Position numbers and translations under genes: made by a program
In this document: piece by piece, positions 47,881-57,455 of the stretch
Layout of the letters: the number at the start of each line of letters is the position of its first letter
Numbering within the stretch: position 1 is the first letter of the stretch
Notes under the pieces: model-generated
Seen by the model: the letters and a program-made list of their open reading frames with translations, nothing else
Told to the model about the DNA's origin: nothing
Databases searched by the model: none
Assembly (NCBI RefSeq): GCF_018991925.1
Contig: NW_024724368.1
Coordinates: 4,808,561 to 4,872,560 of the forward strand
Source: Homarus americanus
Taxonomy: Eukaryota; Arthropoda; Malacostraca; Decapoda; Nephropidae
Direction: 5' to 3'
Length of the DNA: 64,000 bases

Positions 47881-47975
47881 GACGAAGGATTTGACAACCT
47901 TATCGAGAAAACACGAGTTCAGTGTTCATTTTGGAATTTATCGAACCCCTCCGTGAAGATGCTTTTTCTGAGCAA
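47881..47975. repeat. Unclassified interspersed repeat, copy 1
   Basis: GACGAAGGATTTGACAACCT ... TATCGAGA ... TTTGGAATTTATCGA ... TCCGTGAAGATGCTTTTTC. It is clearly related to 53231-53310 and more distantly to 49463-49552. The full unit and superfamily are unknown. Confidence 0.6.
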
Positions 47976-48519
47976 GTTGTACGTACGTGAAAAACAAATG
48001 AACAGTGAACGAGAACATTTTCATTCGTCTGTATTTGTGTTTCATTAATAAAAAGGTAAAATTCTGTAAACAATAAAAAATATTTCAACTAGTTTGTATT
48101 TCTTTGTGTGTGTGTTATCAACTGTTAGTGTACGTCTTTAAAAGTATACACTAGTTATTTTGTCACTGTAGTTGTATGTTATCAGCTGTACGTGTATGTC
48201 AGTACAGTCTCGTAGGTGTCATGGCTACAACACTAACATCACCCCAATATATTATCAAGGAGACGTTTAAAGAGATCAGAACCTACCTGACGGCGTCTAC
48301 CTTCATATAATAGTCCCTGGCAGCTAACACATCGCCTGAGCCTCATTTCCTGCGCCATGATGCAAGCCAGGACTTACCCCCAGCACCCACCTGCCCCCGC
48401 GCTCAGTACATGAAGAAACAACCCCATTTCAGCCTCCTGAGCTGGTGTGAGTCTTACTTCTTCATGGTGTTGGAGTAATGGGATATTTTTTCTTCGTGAT
48501 TATGTTTTTTGCCTCTGTC
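47976..48519. other. Intergenic or intronic sequence, no gene seen
   Basis: A 29-codon frame begins at 48220 (ATGGCTACAACACTAACATC) in a reasonable start context, but lacks any further support. Nothing else is recognised. Confidence 0.4.
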
Positions 48520-48524
48520 ACCTT

Positions 48525-48770
48525 ACCCGTGTAACATTACCCGTGTAACCTTACCTGTGTCACCTTACCCGTGTAACCTTACCTGTGTAACCTTACCTGT
48601 GTAACCTTACCTGTGTTACCTTACCTGTGTTACCTTACCCGTGTAACCTTACCTGTGTCACCTCAATTGTCACCTTACCTGTGTTACCTTACCCGTAGCA
48701 CCTCATCTGTCACCTCACCTGTGTCATCTTACCCGTATCACCTTACCTGTGTCACCTTACCTGTGTCGCC
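48525..48770. repeat. 14-16-bp minisatellite (ACCTTACCTGTGTA)
   Basis: About 16 units of TTACCTGTGTAACC and variants (GTCACC, GTTACC, CCCGTG). Confidence 0.94.
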
Positions 48771-49462
48771 GAGGTGGTCTCCTAATGAGGACATGATTCC
48801 TGAAACACTTCAACACTGTAAAGGCTAATGCCCTCGTTATAGTGTGTGTGTGTATGGATAGGTTCATGTGCGTTTTCCTGGATTGCAATCAAACGTACAT
48901 GTGTGCGTTTATGTGCATGTGTGTGGGTGTTCCTTCGTCCCGGCCCTGTATGTGTGATTGGCTATAGACGTATTTTCCAACGTGAGATATATTTGGATCC
49001 TTTACGACATGTGAGAACTTCCCTTACCTCGGAACTACCAACCCTGTAATACTAAGACCCGCCGCTGTTTTATTGTCTCCGTCAATTAACTTGTTTTCGG
49101 AAGACCCGGCAGGTGACGTCATAACTAAGAAACGGATTTTCCCTGAGCGGCGGCCACAACGATTCAAGTGTTTTGTTAATGAAGCTCCGACGACCAGGGT
49201 ACAGGGCGTGGGTAGGGAGGGAAGGAGGGAGGTGAGGTGTGTTTGGGAGGTGCCTAGGGTGTGGGTAGGTAAGGTGTGTGTGTGTGTTTCTCTAGTAAAG
49301 GACAGGTATTGAGTGAGCTAGAGCCTTATATTATTACACTTGGGGGAGAGGGGTCGAATATGTAAGGTGATGATAGAGAGAGAGAGACCGGCCGACCCTA
49401 TCCCGCCTCTCCTCCAGGATCGCGTGTGGTAGGCAACTTCACGGGACGGTTGCTCAGATTTC

Positions 49463-49552
49463 GCTTTGACAACCCTACCGAGTCAAGAGGCGTCGAGACT
49501 TTTATTATCAACCTCATCAATTCCTTCCGTAAAGATACTTTTTGGGAGTGCG
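49463..49552. repeat. Unclassified interspersed repeat, copy 2
   Basis: Shares TTTGACAACCCTACCGAG and TTCCGTAAAGATACTTTTTG with copy 1. It is diverged in the middle. Confidence 0.45.
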
Positions 49553-50100
49553 TGTAGATGTAACCTCACTGCTGCAGCTATAAATTACGATATAAAGCTC
49601 ACTAACACTGATATATTAAAAGAAAAAGACTATGACTCAATCAAGGTGAAATAGTCAAGGACGAGAACATAAACTTCTTTCTTACTTTCAATACATCACT
49701 GATAAACGAGATTTTAAAGTCTTTTTAAAAAGGGAAGATAAAAATGTTTACCACTAGACACAAAACGATGTAATTATTGGTCAAAGTTATGAAACGTTTT
49801 ATGATTGTACAAGAAAAATAGCTTGATAAGTTATAAACAAAAAAAGTAATGGGGTTTATCAGATGTCATTACCCCAACCAATTGACTGATTAGATAACAT
49901 GATCAATAGATTTGTCACCCTTTAGCGGCAACACTGTTTTATCCTGTCATAAATCACAGACCAAACTGATAAATGCATAAAACGTCTGTACTTACCAGAG
50001 GACTTCAAGTGTAGGTCCGTCTGCCCCGCGAACAACTACATCAATCTCCTCTCCTGTAAGTGTCTGCCTCGATAAGTTCTGCAAGTTTTAGTAGGAAATA
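49553..50100. other. Region upstream of the proline-rich exon
   Basis: AT-rich and non-coding up to about 49980, then a less AT-rich leader. Possible splice acceptors are TACTTACCAG (ending 50000) and GCAAGTTTTAG (ending about 50091). I cannot tell which, if either, is used. Confidence 0.4.
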
Positions 50101-51008
50101 ATGGCTGGCAGACCTCAGCAAATCGGGTCTGATCCATCGACGACTGTGTCCGAAGAGGCGATAGTTGTACCGCCTGAACGAGAACTACCAGTACCGCCCG
50201 AACAGGAACTACCAGTACCGCCTGAACGAGAACTACCAGTACCGCCCGAACGAGAACCACCAGTATCGCCCGAACGACAACCACCAGTACCTCGTGATGT
50301 ACTACCAGTACTTCGTGATGGACCACCAGTACCTCGTGATGGACTACCAGTACCTCGTGATGGACCACCAGTACCTCATGATTTACCACCAGTACCTCGT
50401 TATGGACCACCAGTAACTCCTGAAGAACACACTTCTACTAATGGCGTCAAAGGTGTTCTTGTTGACGATAATGTCGACTCGTCATCAACATCAACTGAGG
50501 GGAGGAAGAGATCATCTCCGAAGAACAGTCAATCTGGTGGACAAAAATGGTCAAAGTCACAGAGGAAGTCCGCGTCGACGCCTGTCTCCGTGGAAAATAA
50601 TCCATTCCCGTACGATTTAAACAACCCGTCCTCTATTCCCTACCACATCGTGACTATGAATGTTGACCCGAAGAACATCCCTACCTTGGCTCAGCGACGG
50701 GCCCACAGGAACAATGGCAAGGTAACTATGGTGCCCTTGAAGTTGGTGACATCTATACAGCCTCAGAGGGCAAACTCGCCCCAGTCAGGCTCCGCGACCT
50801 CAAGATCATCTAATTCAAGCGGATCGACCCCAAGATTATTTCAGACAAGTCCGGGGACCCCAAGACCACCACCACCACCACCAAGTCCGGGGAACAGAGA
50901 GGTGCGTCTACAGAGACATATAAGCTTACCATTATTGCCATTCATCAGCGTGTCTTCCCCCAACCGCAAGGCATCGAACCAGTCGCTGCACATCATCTTA
51001 GAAGAGGG
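50101..51008 (+). CDS. First coding exon of a proline-rich, disordered protein (unknown)
   Basis: An ATG in good context (GAAATAATGG) opens 302 codons that end exactly at a consensus donor, GAGG|GTAAGTACC (51008/51009, phase 2). Residues about 22-60 are tandem PPERELPV octads and residues about 60-100 are PRDGPPV-type heptads, so the repeats are maintained in frame. Then follow a Ser/Thr/Lys-rich stretch (about 110-160) and a less repetitive segment, NPFPYDLNNPSSIPYHIVTM to QRRAHRNNGKVTMVPLKLV. A Ser/Pro-rich region with PRPPPPPPSPG follows, then HISLPLLPFISVSS near the end. It is the only long open frame here with balanced composition and a proper donor. I do not recognise the family, and there is no transmembrane segment or signal peptide. 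The N-terminal half is probably an interaction or disordered region. The gene may be driven from the distant promoter near 34.46 kb, but that is conjecture. Confidence 0.65.
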
Positions 51009-51352
51009 GTAAGTACCAGGATTCCTTTATCTTCCTCTGGGGTCTTTTGTTACTATTACCTGTGTCTGACCATCCAGGTGTCGCAATAATTACACGTGAT
51101 TCGTCACACCAAAACTGTGAATAGGATTATAATTGGATTCCCTCAAATACTCTTTTATCTTATCTACCTGTTCTATCATATGCTAAATCAGTGGTGCTCA
51201 ACCTACAAGACAACCAAACTTAATGTGTGGCAGTACCGGGGAGCCATGCCGCTGTCTGGCTATTATGTGCAGGGAGTCTAGTGCAGCCCAACGTCATGTT
51301 ATGGAATACAATTTCAAAAGACCAAGGGATTGATGTGTGTGTGTAGATGTTT

Positions 51353-51404
<52 letters not shown>

Positions 51405-52147
51405 AAAACATCTCAAAATCCGAGTAGACAGATATGTATTTGACAAGATTATTTTAGTCTTAAGAATGTTGGATCAGATCTCAAGTCACAGATCATTTTA
51501 AGTTTTACATTGTGGCGTGTTGTCTTGGTCCTGTACAACCAAACGTCACTTTACCTGACCTGTGATTCATGTACACGTTTATGTTGTTTATGTTGTTAAT
51601 ATACATATAATGTGCTGTATGTGTATTCTGTGGTAAATATGTTGTCTAACTATCATACAGTCAGTTGTATCATGAGGTAGAGGTATGATAAATGTATAAT
51701 ATTATGTGATGTCCACGAGCCATATGATAAGAGCTTATAACTATACACAACTTGCATTACGTCTCTGATAAAATTTCAATATAATAAATAAAGTTATTTA
51801 CTCGGCCTTATGAACCGGAAATATCATTGATCTAAAGGAATACATTAATCTTTTTATCAGTAGTTTAAGAAATACCTACCGACACTATTGTTAACCTCAA
51901 GTGTATACAAGACAACGTATATCAAATATTTATCTATGGCTTCAATCACAGGCGGGGCGGGGTTGTCCAATTATTCGACCGCCCCGCCCCGCCCCGCCCC
52001 GCCTCACCGGACGTTGCCATTAATAACTATTTATGAGTTACGTGTACTGTAATTAGACTATAACGGGTAGATCTAATATTACTCGGTTGTTGTGAAGACC
52101 TGCTATTAGGTAACCCCAGGCTGTGATGGATCATTTTCTCAGACATA
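51009..52147. other. Probable intron of the proline-rich gene
   Basis: Starts at the donor GTAAGT. It holds (CT)n at about 51357-51400 and a GC-rich hairpin at 51951-52003. No second exon is recognised. Confidence 0.45.
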
Positions 52148-52382
52148 CAGTCAAACCTCTATTTAACGGACTATAAGGAGAGGAAATTCCGTTATATCGA
52201 GGGTCCTTTAGATGTGAAACCTCCATCTAACGAGACTATATAGAGATGAAAGTCCATTATATCGAGGATTCATTAAATGTGAAACCCCCCCCCATCCAAC
52301 ATTATATGGAGGTTTAACTGAGTGAAACCTCCATATAACGGACTTTCTTCTCTATATAGTCCGTTAATTATACTTTTCACTG
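52148..52382. mobile_element. pogo-like terminal-module element, locus 5
   Basis: Begins (TA)CAGTCAAACCTCTATTTAAC and ends TTATACTTTTCACTG. The interior contains at least six alternating modules of TAACGGACTATA, GTTATATCGAGG and TTAGATGTGAAACC, including an internal CAGTGAAACC-like start (AGTGAAACCTCCATATAACG at about 52321). Confidence 0.75.
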
Positions 52383-52767
52383 TTGCCTGAGACACATGGC
52401 ACGTATGTCAACATAATGTGACCTTATCGCTGATGTTATAAATTATAGGGACGCATAACTCGGCGACACTCCTCTATCACGCTCGGTGGCTGACGGAAGC
52501 AGTGAGGGTAATGACTTCCTTATCCATGGATTTAGATGTTTGGGTAAGAAATCGCTCCTTAAATCTTAGTTCACCCCTTTGTTATCACCACTTGTCTTGG
52601 TTACCTAGATAATGAATACAGTACAGTAGCTTTTATAAGTTTATTCTTTACATATTTTGCTGTTTCTCAATTATTTTATTTTTGTTTTTCTTCTTATTTG
52701 TTGATCACCCCAAAATTATCTACGTTTTGTTTTCCGTTGGTTTAAAGTTTCCGGATTTTTCTTCCTA

Positions 52768-52813
<46 letters not shown>

Positions 52814-53230
52814 TTATTTGTGTGAATTTCAAAGTCTAGTAAATAATATAGTGTAGTCTAAAAGTTCGTGATATTAGTCATTTGAATTTTATATAATTTT
52901 TACTTCCTGTTTATCATATCCCTTGACTTTCACACCACATACAGACACGCAACTGTTCCTGTATCAGTAAGTTATGGACCTGATAACACCTGTAGTTTTA
53001 TCACGGGAAAAATCCCACATAGTGTTACGTGGCATTACCTCAACACTTGCAAGATAACAATATATGACATCTTTGAGCTTCTTTGAGGCATTATCGTGAT
53101 AGTGTATCGATATAGGGCTTCTTGTTATCACTGAAGTATTAAAACTCACACATTCATTCTTTTGTCGGGAAGATTACGTAGTCACTTATAAACTATCTAC
53201 GCCAAATTGTGTTGAACAAATGTGACAACG
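52383..53230. other. Non-coding sequence, no gene seen
   Basis: (ATT)n at about 52770-52810. No coding region supported. Confidence 0.5.
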
Positions 53231-53310
53231 GACGAAGGATTTTGACAACGCTATCGAGACAACAGGAGTCGCAGTGGTCATTCTGAAATTCATCGATCAT
53301 CCCAAGTAGA
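53231..53310. repeat. Unclassified interspersed repeat, copy 3
   Basis: GACGAAGGATTTTGACAACG, CTATCGAGACAACAGGAGTC and GGTCATTCTGAAATTCATCG match copy 1 at 47881-47975. The phrase GGTCATTCTGAAATTTAT recurs alone near 56280. Confidence 0.6.
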
Positions 53311-53937
53311 GAGAGTTTTTTGAGAGACTTGCAGTATTTTTGTTGTGTTTTGGACAGGTTGTTGATCAGGTGTCTTTTTCTATGTGTTTTATCTGTAAAT
53401 TGTCTTGGATATAGAGGCATATGCAGAAATAGTTTGTATACACTGGTCTTCCTCGTCTTTCTCTCCTTTCTTCCTTCTCTCCTCTCTCCCTTCTCCTCCT
53501 CCCCATCCTCCTCCCCCTTCTCCTTTTCCCCCTCCCACAAGAAGAACAATTTGAGAATTTCTTATACACTAACTAGTATATATAAAGATCAGAGCCAGTG
53601 AAAGTGTCTGTCAGTAACTAAAAAAAATCCTCCCAACTGTCGAGTATTGTTCTACCAGTAACACCGAGGCACCCACAGCGCCTCTCCCAAGCGTGTTACC
53701 AGTGCTCTTGAAATTAATAATGGACAGATACCTCACAATGTGCTAATTATTTTTCAATGTTTTTTAATGTATTGTAACAGTTTTGTTGAGCCAATGTACA
53801 GTAATTTGTTGAGTTATTTTACAAGTTAAATTCTCCTCAAGGAATTATTGTTTTTTTCTTTATTCGCGTTATTAGATTTTTATGATAATTTAGAAAACAA
53901 AATCGAATCGCTAAAGCATGAATTAATCTTTTCTAAT
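53311..53937. other. Non-coding sequence, no gene seen
   Basis: A pyrimidine tract at about 53443-53537. The Arg/Glu-rich minus-strand frames there are artefacts of the tract. Confidence 0.5.
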
Positions 53938-54176
53938 ACGGTCGGACCTCTATTTAACGGACTATGTGGAGAGGAAATTCCGTTATAGCGAGGGTCCATT
54001 AGATGTGAAATCCCCATCTAACGGACTATATAAAGTCTGTTATGTTGAGGGCCCGTTAGATGTGAAACCTCTATCTAACGAATTATATGGAGATTAAATT
54101 CCGTTATATCAAGGGCCCATTAGATGTGAAACGGATTATATATAGAGAGAAGTGCGTTATATGGAAGTTTCACTAT
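53938..54176. mobile_element. pogo-like terminal-module element, locus 6
   Basis: GGACCTCTATTTAACGGACT ... repeated TTAGATGTGAAACC/TCTAACGGACTATA modules end at ATGGAAGTTTCACTA. It has the same architecture as loci 3 and 5. Confidence 0.7.
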
Positions 54177-54395
54177 AGTTAATTGTATTGTCAAAAGTTA
54201 GGGGTTGTCATTGACTACGAGTGAATGAAGCCTTACTCTCACATGTCGTACAAGGGAGTGTTACCTTAGTGGTGGTGTGTGAATTAATGGAACAACGCCT
54301 CAACGAACACTTGATTGCATTGTTCATCTTAAATGGTGTTTTGTTGTGACAGTCAGATGGGGTGTTAAGGAGTCCTCTCTCTCTCTCTCTCTCTC

Positions 54396-54456
54396 TTGAT
54401 ATAACGGACTTTCCTCTCCCTATAGGCCGTTAAATAAGGGTTTACTATTACACGGT
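54396..54456. mobile_element. pogo-like terminal module, fragment (locus 7)
   Basis: GATATAACGGACTTTCCTCT ... GGCCGTTAAATAAGGGTTTA is a single module following a short (CT)n tract. Confidence 0.55.
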
Positions 54457-54739
54457 AAAACCTATTTAATATTATTATTATTATTATTATGATTATTATT
54501 ATTACGGTGATTTTGCTTGCTGCTAAAGAAAGAGTAAGAGCAGTTAGAGATACGTACATATGAACGCTAAGCTGGAATAGTGTATACGTTATGGCCTCCA
54601 GCAACTATTACGAGACTAGTGGCGGCCCTCCGAGGCGGCCCTACAGGATTTGGTGATATTTAACCAAATGTTGCGTTTTTTGTCGTGACTTTCACCTAGG
54701 ACGAGATGTTACCAAGGATCACACCTGTCACCACTGGTC

Positions 54740-55075
54740 TGGAGGTGTATGAGGGGCCGTCGGGGGATGTGAGGGGGCCATTGGGGGTTTGAGGGGCCGG
54801 CACAGGTGTGAGGGCCGGCGCAGGTGTGTGGGGGGGTTGTCAGGGAGGGACCGTCGAGTGGTAAGGAGGGGGCCGTTGGATGTGTGAGGGGTCGTCGGGG
54901 GGTGTGAGGGGGGCCGTTGGGACGTGTGAGGGGTCGTCGGGGGTGTGGAGGGGCCAGGGGTGTGAGGGCCGTCGGGAGTGAGGGGGGCCGTTGGGACGTG
55001 TGAAGTGTCGTCGGGAGTGTGAGGGGCCGTCGAGGAGTGTGAAGTGCCGTCGGGGCGTGTGTGTGTGTGGGGAGG
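54740..55075. repeat. G-rich minisatellite (GTGTGAGGGGCCGTCGGG)
   Basis: About 18 degenerate units of roughly 18 bp. The 187-residue proline/threonine-rich minus-strand frame across it and into the adjacent pogo-like module is not a gene. Confidence 0.9.
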
Positions 55076-55169
55076 GGGGGCTTGTTTAATCCCTCGTCCA
55101 GAATTTGATAAATTTAACATCTCTGCGCGGATTAATTCACTGTTTCTTTTGACTCTCTTTCCCGCCTTA

Positions 55170-55371
55170 TACTCCGTTAGATGAGAGTTTCGTCGATATA
55201 AAGCTCTTTCATCTCTATACATTTCATTAGCTGGAGGTTTGACATTTAACGGACCCTCGATATAAAGGACATACATCTCTAAACAGTTCATTAGATGGTG
55301 GTTTCATATTTAACGGACCCTTCATATAACGGACTTTCCTCTAGATTGTCCGTTAAATATAGGTTTCACTG
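55170..55371. mobile_element. pogo-like terminal-module element, locus 8
   Basis: Modules TCGATATAAAG, TTTAACGGACCCTCGATATA and TTCATATAACGGACTTTCCT end at ATAGGTTTCACTG followed by TA. Confidence 0.7.
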
Positions 55372-55891
55372 TACATAATGCCTGGCTTTTATCCATACGT
55401 CGGGTGAAGATTCTTGAGGTACAACGAGGGCGAATTTGATCACCGTTTTCTAATGATGTCGCGTCCACTGTCACTGCGTCTGATTGGCTGAGTGGGTAGA
55501 CACCTTTCGAGGTCAGACCGGAGCTGTTAGGACTGACTGACAGACAGACAGACAAAAAACAAACTTCTCTTATCCGGACGATTAACCTCGAGGATAATTC
55601 TTCTAACAGAGATTATTTTTTCTCCTCATCTCCCCATTGGTTAGGTTAGGTTAGGTAGAACTGTATAATTAGTTATCTATTTCTTCTAGTGACACATATA
55701 TCGAGGCAAAAAGTAATGATGAATGAAGCACGAGAGGAGAAAATATATATAAGGTTATTAGTGAAGTGAATCATTAACTGGTGAAGTATGGGACGTGAAC
55801 CTTGTGATCTCCCTCCCTCAACAACGGACCCACACACTAACCACACCCAGAACGGGAGCTAGATCCACGATGTACTTGCCACCACCATCAC
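55372..55891. other. Non-coding sequence up to the assembly gap
   Basis: No feature recognised apart from a short GGTTAGGTTAGGT remnant at about 55642-55655. Confidence 0.45.
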
Positions 55892-55990
55892 NNNNNNNNN
55901 NNNNNNNNNNNNNNNNNNNNNNNNNNNNNNNNNNNNNNNNNNNNNNNNNNNNNNNNNNNNNNNNNNNNNNNNNNNNNNNNNNNNNNNNNN
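55892..55990. other. Assembly gap (N run)
   Basis: 99 undetermined bases. Sequence before it ends CCACCACCATCAC and sequence after it begins with GCATGGTGGTGG, partly complementary. The true gap length is unknown. Confidence 0.99.
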
Positions 55991-56123
55991 TGTGTCATGA
56001 GCATGGTGGTGGCCCTACCAAGATTAGGAAAACTCTTGGTCTGGCTGCTTCTACTGTGGCTTTTACTCAGCTCACCCTTGCTTTCCTCCTTGAGATGATG
56101 AACCCAGACTGCCCTCCTATTAG
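55991..56123 (+). CDS. Possible exon fragment of unknown identity
   Basis: From the gap edge an open frame gives HEHGGGPTKIRKTLGLAAST followed by VAFTQLTLAFLLEMMNPD and CPPIR. It ends at TTAG|GTAATG (phase 2). Composition is non-repetitive and coding-like, but I do not recognise it. It does not resemble the expected brahma ATPase or SnAC region, and its 5' end is lost in the gap. Confidence 0.3.
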
Positions 56124-56839
56124 GTAATGTAACAAAATTACACAGTATTTTATTAATTTATTTTTATCATGTGTTAGGTAATAGAGTACAGCCCTTGTGT
56201 ATCTGGCCAGTGGAGGAAACATGTTGCTTGTGGCTCCCTTGAACATAAACTATTTTTACATTTTTACAGTACAATTATTGGTCATTCTGAAATTTATTTA
56301 ACATATTGACAATATATATAGTGCAGTGCAGTGTTGATTTAAAGAAAATAATCTTGAATTACACCTAGTGAACTTAAAATTTTATTGGTGAAATGACGGC
56401 ATCAAGAATGGGTCCCCTGAAAGGTGATTTCTCCACCCCCACTTCCTTCTCTTCTCCCTTCTCCTCCTCCACCCCCACTTCTAATTCCCATCATCATCAA
56501 CCAGGAGCCTTCTACATACACACCTCAAAGTAAGTGTACTTTACTCGTTTTTTTTTTTACTTTGTATATAATTTTCAGTGAGCTGGAACCAATTACCCAA
56601 AATCCAATTGAAACAATGGATTCGGTTAACGAACGACCATCTGGAACGAATTGAGTTTGTTAACCGAGGGACCACTGTAGTACAGTATCTCTTATTATTA
56701 CTGTACTGTTATATGAGTTAATACAGTATAGTACAGTATCTCTCACTGTACTACATGAGTTAATATAGTACAGTAGTTAAGGTACTTACTGTATGTAAAC
56801 CTGAACACATTAACTGATCCTCACCGTTGAACACCACAG
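56124..56839. other. Likely intron with a pogo-type terminus
   Basis: GAATTGAGTTTGTTAACCGA then GGGACCACTG/TA (about 56651-56679) is the 3' terminus of a CAGTGGTCCCTCGGTTAAC-type pogo/mariner element. A 25-nt stretch at 56505-56529 lies between a strong pyrimidine-tract acceptor and a GTAAGT donor, but its reading is unsupported. Confidence 0.45.
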
Positions 56840-56953
56840 GAGGAGATAGAGGAGGAGGAACCGGAGGAACTGGGAGACCATTGCGCCATGTCCAAGAAGG
56901 AAGTTGACTACACCGACAGCTTGACGGAGAAAGAATGGCTCCGTGCTATTGAG
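56840..56953 (+). CDS. brm: brahma/SMARCA exon (end of SnAC region)
   Basis: 38 codons between CACCACAG and GAG|GTACGT, phase 0 at both ends as read. KEVDYTDSLTEKEWLRAIE matches the segment just after the SnAC domain of SWI/SNF ATPases (KEVDYSDSLTEKQWLKAIE in vertebrate BRG1, KEVDYTDSLTEKEWL in insects). The upstream part, EEIEEEEPEELGDHCAMSK, is acidic and departs from the usual GRGSRxRKEVDY. These proteins are the ATPases of BAF/PBAF nucleosome-remodelling complexes in the nucleus. The helicase core is not visible upstream in this window. Confidence 0.8.
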
Positions 56954-57431
56954 GTACGTATGGTAGTTACCACGTTCTCGTAACAATGTCTTGGGGACAA
57001 TTGGCGTCGTTTTTTATATATGTGATGTATTCTGGTGTGAAATATTATTAAAGACTTATAATTATCTGCCTCGCAACAACAACAACAACAACAACAACAA
57101 CAGCATCGCGATTAGTGGGAATAATAATTGGGAGCCAAGTGGTACTGCCGTTAACTTGAGAGTAAACAACTTTTAATGTTGTTAGAAAATATAAAATGGA
57201 TCTGTAAGAAATGGCAGCAGACATTGTAACCAAGTTTGTATTTTACCATTTATGATAGAGATCAACTTATATTAATGCTGCTGCTACATTAATTACTACT
57301 GCTACATTAACTAATGCTACATTAACTAATGCCACATTTACCACTACTGCTACATTAACTACTACTGCTACATTTACCACTACTCCTGACTGTTAGTGGG
57401 TACAATTATAAATATTTTTTATAACATGCAG

Positions 57432-57455
57432 GCTGTTGAAGAGGATGGTAAAGAG
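57432..57455 (+). CDS. brm: brahma microexon (24 nt)
   Basis: GCTGTTGAAGAGGATGGTAA plus AGAG encodes AVEEDGKE. It lies between ACATGCAG and GTAAGAGATG in phase 0, so it keeps the frame between the neighbouring exons. It extends the acidic linker after KEWLRAIE. The next exon starts with the similar AMEEKEEE, suggesting exon duplication or alternative use. It is called on splice sites, phase and composition; conservation was not checked. Confidence 0.55.

Noticed and set aside
48220..48309. 29-codon frame with good start context
   Set aside because: Too short, no homology, no splice donor or poly(A) signal tied to it.
53193..53549. 118-codon minus-strand Arg/Glu-rich frame
   Set aside because: Half of it is a pyrimidine tract in reverse and the rest overlaps the unclassified dispersed repeat.
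54728..55291. 187-codon minus-strand threonine/proline-rich frame
   Set aside because: Starts in a pogo-like module and runs through a G-rich minisatellite; composition-driven.
55795..56127. 110-codon open frame crossing the N gap
   Set aside because: The frame joins unrelated sides of a gap of unknown length. Only the part after the gap was kept, as a low-confidence exon fragment.
56505..56529. 25-nt exon upstream of the brahma exons
   Set aside because: Good acceptor and donor, but its length and phase do not join the flanking frames and its peptide has no counterpart in the family.
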